From assembly GCA_027694045.1 (NCBI GenBank), contig JAQEWB010000011.1, positions 7,473-71,472 of the forward strand: a stretch of 64,000 nucleotides of DNA. Direction: 5' to 3'. Origin of the DNA: Bacillaceae bacterium OF18-1A. GTDB taxonomy: Bacteria > Bacillota > Bacilli > Bacillales > Bacillaceae_G. Position 1 is the stretch's first letter. Every line of letters begins with the position of its first letter. The notes under the pieces were generated by a model, which saw only the letters and a program-made list of their open reading frames with translations, made no database searches and was not told the origin of the DNA. Position numbers and translations under genes: made by a program. Positions 44,979 to 52,403 of the stretch are shown piece after piece.

Positions 44979-45743
44979 TTACATCTTCTCAATCCACTCC
45001 GTCAAGTTATGCACAACTTGCGTCGGTTGTACTTCATATTCTGTTAACTTCTCCACAGATGTTACTCCAGTGTGGACAAGAAGTGTATGCATACCCGCAT
45101 TTATTCCTGCTAGAATATCTGTATCGTAGTTATCCCCAACCATTAATGCTTCATCTTTTCCTATGCCAAGTACTTTTAAAGCTTGTTCCATAATGATTGA
45201 TTCTGGTTTTCCAATAAAGATTGGATCTACACCTGTTGATACTGTTACAACTGATGTTAATGAACCGTTACCTGGTAATAATCCACGCTCAGTTGGAATG
45301 GCAATATCCCCATTTGTGGAAATAAACGTTGCGCCGTTACGTACAGCAAGACACGCTTTTGCTAATTTTTCATATGTAATATCGCGATCTAAACCGACAA
45401 CGACGAAATCAGGATTTTCATCCACAAGTTCAAACCCTTTTTCCACAAGTGCATCGTGTAAGCCTTCTTCACCAATCATATATACAGTCGCATCTTGTTT
45501 ACGTTCATAAATAAAGTTCGCTGTTGCCATACTCGTTGTGAATACTTGCTCTGCTTTCGCTGGAATATCGAAACGAACAAGTTTTTCTGCCACTTGTTCT
45601 GGTTTACGAGTTGAGTTATTCGTAACGAATAAATAAGGAATGCCGCGCTCCCCTAATGCTTTTACGAAGTCGCTTGCTTCTTCAATTTGTTCTTCTCCGC
45701 GATACATCGTACCGTCTAAATCAATTAAGTAACCTTTATACAT
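44979..45743 (-). CDS. yutF: HAD hydrolase, NagD/p-nitrophenylphosphatase type (YutF)
   Basis: A 254-residue HAD phosphatase of the TIGR01457 group. Motif I is YLIDLDGTMYRG, motif II FVTNNSTRKPEQV, motif III around FIGKPESIIMEQAL (Lys), motif IV MVGDNYDTDILAGINAGM. B. subtilis YutF dephosphorylates nucleoside 5'-monophosphates and sugar phosphates in vitro. AGGAGAG precedes ATG 45743. Confidence 0.9.
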   Translation of the reverse strand: MYKGYLIDLDGTMYRGEEQIEEASDFVKALGERGIPYLFVTNNSTRKPEQVAEKLVRFDIPAKAEQVFTTSMATANFIYERKQDATVYMIGEEGLHDALVEKGFELVDENPDFVVVGLDRDITYEKLAKACLAVRNGATFISTNGDIAIPTERGLLPGNGSLTSVVTVSTGVDPIFIGKPESIIMEQALKVLGIGKDEALMVGDNYDTDILAGINAGMHTLLVHTGVTSVEKLTEYEVQPTQVVHNLTEWIEKM

Positions 45744-45822
45744 CGATTCTGTCTCTCCTTCTATGCTAACGTTCTCACCTTATCATACCACTCTTATATT
45801 ACCCGCTTTTTCAAAAGAAAAA

Positions 45823-45841
45823 AACGCTTTATCTTAAAGCG
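45823..45841 (-). terminator. Terminator of the IStron-split regulator gene
   Basis: AACGCTTTA pairs with TTAAAGCG around a TC loop and is followed by eight T on the minus strand, just after the stop at 45853. Confidence 0.65.
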
Positions 45842-45852
45842 CCCCATAACGT

Positions 45853-48400
45853 TCATTTTTTCTCTTTTACTTGGTAAGAACAACTACAATCGCCCTCGCA
45901 CATGTTTGCTAGTGTCTTTACATCTGCACCTGCAAATAAACGCTTATACATTTCTTTTTCATCTGCACATACTTGCGGGAATCTCTCTGCAATTTCCTTT
46001 AATGGACAGTTTTGTTTTTCTATTACAAAAGAGTTCTTTCCATCTCTCTTTATTTGAACCATATAACCGTTTTTCTCTTGCATAGCTGCTATCTCTTGCA
46101 CTTTATATGCTAAATTCGTTTGATTACTCACTCTCTTTTGCAACTGTTCTTCCATTCGCTTCGTTCTCTCTTTTAAAACGTAACGGAGTATTTTTTCATC
46201 ACCCATTCGAGCTAAATCTTCTAGCATATCAATCGCAAATTGCTTATACTCTTTCGGGAATGTATCTTCTCCCTTTTCACTTAACCCATACAAATAAGTA
46301 GGTCTTCCGACATTTTGCCTTACCATCTTAGAATAGATGAGACCATCTTTCTCAAGGTTACTTACATGTCTTCGAATTGCCATTTCTGTAATCTCTAACT
46401 GTTCAGCTAATTCAGCTACTGTATGCTCTCCGATACGATAAACTTAACTAAATCTATACAATTCAATCAAATTTACACAAGTTAGTGCTTCAAAGTGTTC
46501 TCGCAGCCCCGAAGGGACGAGGGGTATAACACTCCACACGAGGCAGTATCGTTACCTCCTATTATCAAGCATTTATTTTACCCATCTTGATAAATTTATC
46601 GAAGCATTCAAATCCCTATCGTGATGGCTATTGCATGGAACACAACGCCACTCACGTATTTTTAAACTCCACTGTCCTTCTGGTTGAACGGAATGGTCGT
46701 ATTTCACGCCGCAACATGAGCAAATCTTGCTTGAGGCGAACCATTTATCAGCTTTTACATACGCAATGCCATACTTCTCGCACTTGTATGATAAACATTG
46801 AAAGAAGAAGTTTAATTTTTGAAATAAAAATGCTTTCGATAGTTTTTTGTTTTTTAACAGGTTTGAGATAGATAAGTCTTCCACAACAATCCTCATTGGT
46901 TTGGTTTTCACCAATTTAGCTGTTGCTTGATGGATATGGTTATTTCGGATATTCTTAATTTTCCTAGATAACCGCAGGTGCTCAGCTTTCGCTTTTTCAT
47001 ATCCGGCAGATTGAGTTTTTACACCTTTTTTAAATCTCCTAGACATATCTCTTTGCGCTGACTTTTTCCTTTTCAAAAGTTTTTTAACCTTGGCATCTTT
47101 GTTTATATTTCGTTCTTTCGTACCATTAGAAGCTACAAACAGCTCTTTTAAACCAACATCCACACCAATCGACTCATTCGTTAGTTCTTGTGATTCAAAG
47201 GATTCTTGGAATCCTACACTAATCCACCAGTGACGACCATCAAAGGTAACTCTTGGATTGAATGGTTTTTTGTTTCTTGGTAGTTGTTGGCTTGTTTTCA
47301 CTTCTCCAATAGACTGAATATGAACGACTTTCTTTCCTATCATCAGTCTTTCATAATTGGCATAAAATCCTTGGATTAAATCTTTTTTTGATTTATAAGA
47401 AGTGTGATACCCATTTTTGTACTTTTTGAACGAATGTTTTCTCGCCTTATCAAAATCTTTTGAAGCCTGTTTGGGAACTTGTGCGTTGATGTCATTTAAC
47501 CACTCATATCTCTTTCGCTTCTTGATCTTTGTAAATCGTTTCTGTAAAACTAACTGTGAAACAGATTTTCCAAATAGCTTATAGTATCTATCACTCATTC
47601 TTTTACAATAGTTATAAGCGAATCTTGCAGCACCGGCATGGTTTCTAAGCACTTGTTCTTGTTCAGGCGTTGGAATCAGTCTAACTTTCTTCGCCAATAT
47701 CATTAGAATGTAACTCCTTTAATGAAAGATTTGTTCTTCTGAATAGTAGCGTGTTCCACCAGCATTCTCCTGAGAGCACTCGGATGCAAACCTGTTAATT
47801 CTGATACTTGACTAACTCGTGAAAATTTCATTATTATTCTTACCTCATTGAAACCACCATAGCACATACGTTCTATATATTCAATGAGGTTTGATAGATT
47901 TAATTAAATGTATCTCGTTCAACTAAGGGCGCAATTCCTTAGCCAGTTCTCTTATGAACTTCTCATGTTTTCACATGAGCGCAGACTATATGTTTATCTC
48001 TTTAGAGATAGAGGATTTTTCCACCACCATAGGCTTGTGATGTACTCTCGTCAGTTATACGAGATAGTCGTTGAACGTTCATCTTATCACTTTTGACTTA
48101 GACGATTCGAGGCGGAAGACCCATTGTTCTAGTGTTTAGGATTTAACCTTGCACCATCTGATTGATTTTTTCTGCTTTCGCGACATTCACGCTCGCCATT
48201 TCTAGCCACGTTGTAGTTCAATCAGCTTTAGGGATTGCCCGCAGTTAACCCTCACTACTAGCCAATCACTTGACTAGCAGGGCTTACTGATATATTTAAT
48301 TAACTTTCGTTATAATTGGTTAAATAAATCGTAACAGTTAGTTACCCTTAATTTTCAACAATTGAACAATCTCATCTTTCGTAGTGCGTACTTCCCCCAT
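45853..48400 (-). CDS. Winged-helix Cys-rich regulator (SufR/DeoR-like), split by an IStron
   Basis: A gene in two parts around the IStron. The first part, 48400-48345, starts at ATG with AAGGGG upstream and encodes MGEVRTTKDEIVQLLKIK plus two bases of the next codon; the second, 46429-45853, continues with EHTVAELAEQLEITEMAIRR. Removing 46430-48344 joins them in frame (AAG GGA GAG) into a 210-residue protein. It has an N-terminal winged helix and a C-terminal segment with Cys160, Cys173, Cys196, Cys200 and Cys202, as in Fe-S-sensing SufR-type regulators (inference). Without splicing, translation would stop at TAA three codons into the intron. The 176-residue piece starting at 46383 alone lacks half the winged helix. 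Confidence 0.85.
46432..46600 (-). ncRNA. Candidate TnpB omega-RNA (right end of the IStron)
   Basis: Between the tnpB stop and the right boundary the minus strand can fold AGTGTT...AACACT (46528-46533 with 46494-46499) enclosing CTCGTCCC-TTCG-GGGCTGCGAG, a UUCG-capped stem. TnpB proteins use such a right-end RNA as scaffold, with the guide read from flanking DNA, here AGAGCATACAGTAGC beginning at 46429. The 5' limit is a guess, since omega-RNAs overlap the tnpB 3' end. Its 3' part coincides with the 3' end of the group I intron, so splicing and guide maturation would compete. Confidence 0.7.
46573..47703 (-). CDS. tnpB: RNA-guided endonuclease TnpB (IS607/IStron)
   Basis: A 376-residue TnpB. 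The N-terminal helix-turn-helix-like part opens MILAKKVRLIPTPEQEQVLRNHAGAARFAYNY; RuvC-I is ESIGVDVGLKEL (Asp), RuvC-II VVEDLSISNLL (Glu), RuvC-III HHDRDLNASINLSR (Asp); the zinc ribbon is SSKICSCCGVKYD with WRCVPCNSHH (four Cys). All catalytic and zinc residues are intact and length is normal. ATG 47703 overlaps the TAA of the tnpA remnant as TAATG. It would cut DNA matching the flanking guide, for example an uninterrupted copy of the host gene. Confidence 0.92.
   Translation of the reverse strand: MILAKKVRLIPTPEQEQVLRNHAGAARFAYNYCKRMSDRYYKLFGKSVSQLVLQKRFTKIKKRKRYEWLNDINAQVPKQASKDFDKARKHSFKKYKNGYHTSYKSKKDLIQGFYANYERLMIGKKVVHIQSIGEVKTSQQLPRNKKPFNPRVTFDGRHWWISVGFQESFESQELTNESIGVDVGLKELFVASNGTKERNINKDAKVKKLLKRKKSAQRDMSRRFKKGVKTQSAGYEKAKAEHLRLSRKIKNIRNNHIHQATAKLVKTKPMRIVVEDLSISNLLKNKKLSKAFLFQKLNFFFQCLSYKCEKYGIAYVKADKWFASSKICSCCGVKYDHSVQPEGQWSLKIREWRCVPCNSHHDRDLNASINLSRWVK
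47703..47831 (-). pseudogene. tnpA: IS607 serine transposase TnpA remnant
   Basis: The first 22 codons read MKFSRVSQVSELTGLHPSAL plus RR, the MerR-like helix-turn-helix that opens IS607 TnpA ('SELTGLHP.TLRRW'). Then the frame changes: in another frame the next codons read NAGGTRYYSEEQIFH, which is the continuation of that same domain in complete TnpA proteins, followed by a stop. So a small internal deletion plus frameshift lost the middle, and the whole catalytic resolvase domain is missing. The remaining 42-codon frame ends in the tnpB start (TAATG) and may now serve only to couple tnpB translation. Confidence 0.8.
47842..47890. repeat. 11-bp inverted repeat in the IStron
   Basis: ACCTCATTGAA (47842-47852) and TTCAATGAGGT (47880-47890) are perfect inverted repeats separated by 27 nt, between the intron core and the tnpA remnant. 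On the minus strand they form a hairpin over the tnpA leader and could regulate its translation or be a protein-binding site. Confidence 0.6.
47891..48344 (-). ncRNA. Group I intron core (5' part of the IStron)
   Basis: Minus-strand group I hallmarks: a Q-like GCGGGCAATCCCTAAAGC near 48240; R element GTTCAACGACTAT (48064-48076); S element ATATAGTCT (47983-47991). GACTAT of R pairs with ATAGTC of S to form P7. P8 is the ATCTC-TAAA-GAGAT-type hairpin at 47996-48009, and a later helix is CTCATGT-GAAA-ACATGAG (47962-47979) with a GNRA tetraloop. The 3' splice site should be at the right end of the IStron, near 46430, with the transposon genes sitting in a peripheral 3' region. Confidence 0.87.
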
Positions 48401-48431
48401 ACTTCCCCTTCTCTCTCATATACAATATAAA

Positions 48432-48454
48432 ATCCCCAAAGAGTATTTGGGGAT
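48432..48454 (-). terminator. Terminator of yutE
   Basis: A 9-bp perfect stem (48432-48440 with 48446-48454) with a T-rich tail on the minus strand. Confidence 0.75.
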
Positions 48455-48467
48455 CTTATAAGCATAA

Positions 48468-48908
48468 TTATTCTGGTACAAATGCAGATACAGGTCCTAA
48501 TTCTTTTTCTAAATAACTGCGAATATTCGCTGGGTATGTCTCTACCACTGCGATATGTTTTTGAATCGTCTTATATAATTCATCATGATTCATTTGAATA
48601 TAATCTTGCGTAAGCATTTTTCGAAGAAGGATAATTTCTTTCATTCCTTGTCCATCTTCTGCACTTATCACTCGCTCGTCCATTAAAATATCAATAATAT
48701 CTTCATAACTTCCTGGATCGCGCATAATAAATCCATCAATCATCGCATTTCCTACATCTAATACAGTATCAATCATGAGATGGGATATGCGTTCTAATGC
48801 GTAAAATTCAAACTCGGTTTCATATATCTTTTTCTCTTGAAATGTACTTGTTGCTCGTTCTAAACATACTAGCATTTGTTCTATTTTTTTTCTGTCTACA
48901 AAATACAT
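48468..48908 (-). CDS. yutE: DUF86/HepT-like HEPN protein YutE
   Basis: A 146-residue helical HEPN protein of the DUF86 family. Active HepT toxins carry Rx4HxY; here the site reads RKMLTQDY, so the His is Gln. No minimal nucleotidyltransferase antitoxin (MntA) lies beside it, and it sits in a housekeeping context as in B. subtilis, so it is more likely a non-toxic relative. GGTAGGTG precedes ATG 48908. Confidence 0.82.
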   Translation of the reverse strand: MYFVDRKKIEQMLVCLERATSTFQEKKIYETEFEFYALERISHLMIDTVLDVGNAMIDGFIMRDPGSYEDIIDILMDERVISAEDGQGMKEIILLRKMLTQDYIQMNHDELYKTIQKHIAVVETYPANIRSYLEKELGPVSAFVPE

Positions 48909-49055
48909 GAATGTCACCTACCTGGAAATTAAAGCATTTACATTTTAATTGTAACGCTTTCTTCTGAAAAAATCGACAATTTTTCGAATTCACCTTTTCT
49001 CCGTTATTTGTTATAGTTATATTTGTATGATTTTTGAAATTGGAGGAATGGAACC

Positions 49056-50027
49056 TTGGAACGTGAACTCGCACTCGAAATTGTCCGTGTAACAGAAGCA
49101 GCAGCATTAGCATCCGCACAGTGGATGGGCCGCGGAAAGAAAAACGAAGCAGATGATGCAGCAACTACAGCAATGCGTGATATGTTCGATTCAGTAAACA
49201 TGGCAGGCACCGTTGTAATTGGTGAAGGAGAACTTGATGAAGCACCGATGTTATATATTGGTGAAGAACTAGGAACAGGTAACGGTCCAGAAGTAGACAT
49301 CGCCGTTGATCCATTAGAAGGTACAAACATCGTGGCAAAGGGTCTTGCAAATGCAATGGCAGTTATCGCAATCGCAGATAAAGGAAACCTTCTTCATGCT
49401 CCTGATATGTACATGGAAAAAATCGCGGTTGGTCCAAAAGCAGCTGGTAAAATTAGCTTAGATGATCCAATTGAAAAAACAATTGAAATTGTAGCAGAAG
49501 CAAACAATAAAAAGATTCGCGATCTAACGGTTATCATTCAAGAACGTGAACGTCATCAAGATATTATTGACCGTGTTCGTGCAAAAGGTGCACGCGTTAA
49601 ATTATTTGGTGACGGTGATGTTGGTGCGTCAATCGCAACAGCACTACCTGGAACAGGTATCGACTTATTCGTAGGTATTGGCGGAGCTCCAGAAGGCGTT
49701 ATTTCTGCAGCAGCATTAAAATGCCTTGAAGGTGAAATGCAAGCTCGTTTAGTTCCAATGAACGAAGAAGAAGAAGCTCGTTGTCGTGAAATGGGATTAG
49801 AAGATCCTCGTCAACTTCTTATGTTAGATGACTTAGTATCTGGGGATGATGCAATCTTCTCAGCGACAGGTGTATCTGCTGGTGAGTTATTAGAAGGCGT
49901 GAAATTCCTTGGCGGAGATTTAGCTGAAACATATTCTATCGTTATGCGTTACAAAACAAGAACAGTACGTTTCATTAAAACGCATCACCATTTAGATCAC
50001 AAACCACACTTAAACTTAGATATTTAA
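49056..50027 (+). CDS. glpX: Fructose-1,6-bisphosphatase, class II (GlpX)
   Basis: A 323-residue phosphatase of gluconeogenesis. [39 protein letters not shown] and [15 protein letters not shown] are the Li+-sensitive phosphatase-superfamily metal sites. GGAGG lies 9 nt before the TTG start at 49056. A DUF3055 gene follows 16 nt downstream and is probably cotranscribed. The organism group also has class III Fbp elsewhere; not visible here. Confidence 0.93.
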   Translation: MERELALEIVRVTEAAALASAQWMGRGKKNEADDAATTAMRDMFDSVNMAGTVVIGEGELDEAPMLYIGEELGTGNGPEVDIAVDPLEGTNIVAKGLANAMAVIAIADKGNLLHAPDMYMEKIAVGPKAAGKISLDDPIEKTIEIVAEANNKKIRDLTVIIQERERHQDIIDRVRAKGARVKLFGDGDVGASIATALPGTGIDLFVGIGGAPEGVISAAALKCLEGEMQARLVPMNEEEEARCREMGLEDPRQLLMLDDLVSGDDAIFSATGVSAGELLEGVKFLGGDLAETYSIVMRYKTRTVRFIKTHHHLDHKPHLNLDI

Positions 50028-50043
50028 TAAAGGAGCCATGTGT

Positions 50044-50310
50044 ATGGAAGAACGTTTCTTTCTGTACGACGATACAGTCGCTACAAAAACGCGTTTCGTT
50101 AGCTTTATGGGGGAAAATGAGCGTCATGATTTAGCGCTTTTATACTCCGATCGTCATTACGGTAAAACAATTGTACTTGATATGCAGCGCAATAAATTCG
50201 CAATCATCGGTGCCGACGATTTAAACGAACCAGGCTACTTAGAGCACGCATTTTCTATGTCTGAAGAAATTGCAGAAGAACTACGCTCATTTTTATTTGA
50301 ACTTATATAA
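50044..50310 (+). CDS. DUF3055 family protein
   Basis: An 88-residue acidic protein: ERFFLYDDTVATKTRFVSFMGENERHDLAL then YGKTIVLDMQRNKFAIIGADDLNEPGYLEHAF, matching DUF3055. AAAGGAG is 8 nt before ATG 50044; ATG 50038 is too close. It is the second gene after glpX, ended by a strong terminator. Function unknown. Confidence 0.8.
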   Translation: MEERFFLYDDTVATKTRFVSFMGENERHDLALLYSDRHYGKTIVLDMQRNKFAIIGADDLNEPGYLEHAFSMSEEIAEELRSFLFELI

Positions 50311-50321
50311 TTTATCTTGGG

Positions 50322-50347
50322 CACCAGCTTTTTAGCTGGTGTTTTTT
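50322..50347 (+). terminator. Terminator of the glpX operon
   Basis: CACCAGCT (50322-50329) pairs with AGCTGGTG (50334-50341), then six T. Confidence 0.85.
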
Positions 50348-50470
50348 CCTTATAAGTATTTTCAATCTCCTGTCATATAATGATGTTTTCCGAACAACAA
50401 ATGAAACCAAATACACTACTTTCTGAATGCGATCATATCTCGATTTGTTTGTAAGCGAGAATATGTAAAA

Positions 50471-50500
50471 AAATCCTCTTACAATCGTAAGAGGATTTTT
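50471..50500 (-). terminator. Terminator of yutD
   Basis: A 12-bp perfect stem (50471-50482 with 50487-50498) next to the yutD stop codon. Confidence 0.8.
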
Positions 50501-50803
50501 TTACTTCTTCACTTTTCGTAATACAAAATGTGCGCAACCGAAGTTACAGTACTCATATAAATACTCCGATAACGTACTAATTTTCGTATCATATGTCGCA
50601 CGCTGGTTACTATCATCAAAGAATCCGCGCAATCTAAGTTGCTCATAACCCCAGTCCCCAACGATGTAATCATATTTATTTAAAATTTCTGCATAGCGCT
50701 CTTTAAATGCTTCTTCACTAAAACCATCACGAAAGTTTTTAATTACTTCGTATTGAACATTATTAATGCTCACCGTAGCATGAATCTCTTGCTTTTGCTC
50801 CAT
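50501..50803 (-). CDS. yutD: YutD family protein (DUF1027)
   Basis: A 100-residue protein: YEVIKNFRDGFSEEAFKERYAEILNKYDYIVGDWGYEQLRLRGFF then YLYEYCNFGCAHFVLRK, the DUF1027/YutD signature with a CNFGCAHF cysteine pair. GAGGAAG precedes ATG 50803 (an ATG at 50806 is nearer the ribosome site). Broadly conserved in Firmicutes; function not known to me. Confidence 0.88.
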   Translation of the reverse strand: MEQKQEIHATVSINNVQYEVIKNFRDGFSEEAFKERYAEILNKYDYIVGDWGYEQLRLRGFFDDSNQRATYDTKISTLSEYLYEYCNFGCAHFVLRKVKK

Positions 50804-50921
50804 CATTAACTTCCTCTCTAAGCATTCTTCTTTTTATCGTATCACAAAGCATAACAACCAACAATTTCAAATACAAAAATTTGCAAATTAGTACATGCTA
50901 TGGAGAAGGAGGTGATACATC

Positions 50922-51500
50922 GTGAAAAAACAAATTGCCCTTTCCCTTCTCACTCTTTCCTTATTTGCAGGCTGCCAATCAGCGAATAAAGCCGAAATGG
51001 AACGCGAAGAAGGAAGCCGTGTTCTTGTTTCTAATAAAAACGACATGTATCATACAGAAAACACAAACACAAGGCTGACAAGAGTCGGCTATTCATCTAA
51101 ACAAAAGCATGAAGTATCTAACAAGCAAGTAGGAGCTATTAACCGTGAGAAAGTAGCTGAAATGATTACAAGCATGACAGTGAAACTTCCTGACGTTACA
51201 AACGCGGCTACACTCGTTACTGATGATGAAGTGTTCGTTGTATATCGCGCCAACACAACAGATCCAAAACTTGTAGCAGATCAAGTGTACAAAACTGCTT
51301 TGTCCATCGTCCCTCGCTATTATAAAGCATATGTATCAACAAACCAGAAGTTGATTTCTCAAATTCAAGGGCTCCAATCTGGCGCATTAAATGATACAGA
51401 ATATACGCAAAGCATCGATATGTTAAAGCGTGAAATGAGCAAAAATCCTCATTTGAACAATACGGAGAATCAGACTTTAAATGATATGATTAAAAAATAA
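50922..51500 (+). CDS. Sporulation lipoprotein, YhcN/YlaJ family
   Basis: A 192-residue lipoprotein (lipobox LFAGC) of the YhcN/YlaJ family. The conserved block REKVAEMITSMTVKLPDVTNAATLVTDDEVFVVY and DQVYKTALSIVPRYYKAYVST is complete. Family members are found in the forespore membrane and cortex and affect germination. AAGGAGGTG lies before the GTG start at 50922. In B. subtilis a related gene (yutC) is next to yutD, as here. Confidence 0.85.
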   Translation: MKKQIALSLLTLSLFAGCQSANKAEMEREEGSRVLVSNKNDMYHTENTNTRLTRVGYSSKQKHEVSNKQVGAINREKVAEMITSMTVKLPDVTNAATLVTDDEVFVVYRANTTDPKLVADQVYKTALSIVPRYYKAYVSTNQKLISQIQGLQSGALNDTEYTQSIDMLKREMSKNPHLNNTENQTLNDMIKK

Positions 51501-51527
51501 AAGGTGGAGAAAACCTCCACCTTTTTT
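51501..51527. terminator. Bidirectional terminator
   Basis: GGTGGAG (51503-51509) pairs with CTCCACC (51515-51521), followed by T, between the YhcN-like and MerR genes. Confidence 0.75.
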
Positions 51528-52260
51528 ACTTTTTATTACGATCCGCATAAACTTCCATCGCATCACACATAAACTGTGCTAATCCTTCGCCAAACTTATC
51601 GATATTTTTCGTGAAGCGCTCATCCGCAACGTACATTTGGCCGAGTCCCTTAAAAGCATCTAATGAATAATGGCCGAAATTTTTCAAGTAATCGTACCAT
51701 ACGCCAATCGCATATTGTGCTTCTTTAGAATCTGGTGCAGTATGTCTAATCGCGGCTAGATTTCTGTAAATATCATTAAACTCTTCTTGCTTCTCTTTTG
51801 ACATGCCTTTTGCATATTCATTCGCTTTATCTACCGCCTCGTCTCCCCATCTTTCACGTGCTTCTTCTTCATATGGGTTATGGCTGAAATCGAATCCTTC
51901 AAATTTCTCTTTGTTCGTCATTTCAATCTCTCCTTTTGTATGCTGAATTGTTTTATCAATCGTCGCAATCACCTTATCTAATCTCGCACGCTTTTCAAGA
52001 AGCATTTTCTTATGAAGCTGTAGTGCTTCTTCGCGATCAAATGATGGACTCATGATAATTTCTTTAATTTTCTTCAAAGGGAAGCCAAGCTCTTTAAAAA
52101 ACAAAATTTGCTGCAACGTCTCTAAATTTTCATTGGAATACAGACGATAGCCAGACTCTGTCGTCTCATCTGGGGTCAATAACCCAATTTCATCATAATG
52201 ATGCAGTGTGCGCACACTAATTCCAACTAAATTAGCTACTTCTTTTACTCTCATTGTCAT
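51526..52260 (-). CDS. MerR-family regulator with TipAS domain (Mta-like)
   Basis: A 244-residue regulator. The MerR winged helix reads [39 protein letters not shown], a coiled coil follows (residues ~75-110), and the C-terminal TipAS domain (from about 120, [36 protein letters not shown]) binds bulky antibiotics in TipAL and Mta. GGGGAG lies before ATG 52260. Its own promoter has the 19-nt spacer typical of MerR control. The divergent YhfC gene is a possible target. Confidence 0.9.
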   Translation of the reverse strand: MTMRVKEVANLVGISVRTLHHYDEIGLLTPDETTESGYRLYSNENLETLQQILFFKELGFPLKKIKEIIMSPSFDREEALQLHKKMLLEKRARLDKVIATIDKTIQHTKGEIEMTNKEKFEGFDFSHNPYEEEARERWGDEAVDKANEYAKGMSKEKQEEFNDIYRNLAAIRHTAPDSKEAQYAIGVWYDYLKNFGHYSLDAFKGLGQMYVADERFTKNIDKFGEGLAQFMCDAMEVYADRNKK

Positions 52261-52283
52261 TTGTATCTCCCCCCTTAGTACAT

Positions 52284-52314
52284 ACGATAAAGTATGACGC
52301 AACGTTAGAGTCAA
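52284..52314 (-). promoter_or_regulatory. MerR-type promoter with a 19-nt spacer
   Basis: On the minus strand TTGACT (52314-52309) and TATCGT (52289-52284) are 19 nt apart, longer than the 17 nt optimum, with CTCTAACGTTGCGTCATA-like dyad sequence between. This is the MerR/Mta arrangement, where the regulator twists the DNA to realign the elements. It should drive the MerR gene itself. Confidence 0.7.
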
Positions 52315-52403
52315 TAAGGAAATTCATTTTATTGTTAAAAGTTTCATCTCTCCCCTATTTCATGCATAATAGATATGTACATATATTAGAAAGCGGTGAA
52401 AGT

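Larger units (their letters stand above)
46430..48346 (-). mobile_element. IStron: group I intron fused to an IS607-type transposon (TnpB only)
   Basis: A 1.9-kb composite element bounded by GG on both sides (CC on the plus strand at 46430-46431 and 48345-48346), the target-core pattern of IS607 serine recombinases. On the minus strand, in order: group I intron core, an IS607 TnpA remnant, intact tnpB, and a right-end hairpin. This is the layout of the known IStrons (CdISt1 of Clostridioides, BcISt1 of the B. cereus group). Because the intron part can splice the element from the mRNA, the host gene can stay functional. With TnpA destroyed, this copy should not transpose alone. Confidence 0.9.

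Noticed and set aside
45853..46383. A 176-residue regulator starting at ATG 46383 as the complete gene
   Set aside because: It would lack half the winged helix; coding sequence continues in frame upstream to the IStron boundary and resumes at 48345.
47908..48096. A 62-codon plus-strand open frame
   Set aside because: It lies across the group I intron core, has no ribosome site, and its sequence is explained by conserved RNA elements on the other strand.
46430..48346. Reading the element as IS605/IS200 with a Y1 transposase
   Set aside because: The TnpA remnant is of the serine-recombinase IS607 type and the GG boundaries fit IS607; no HUH/Y1 motif is present.
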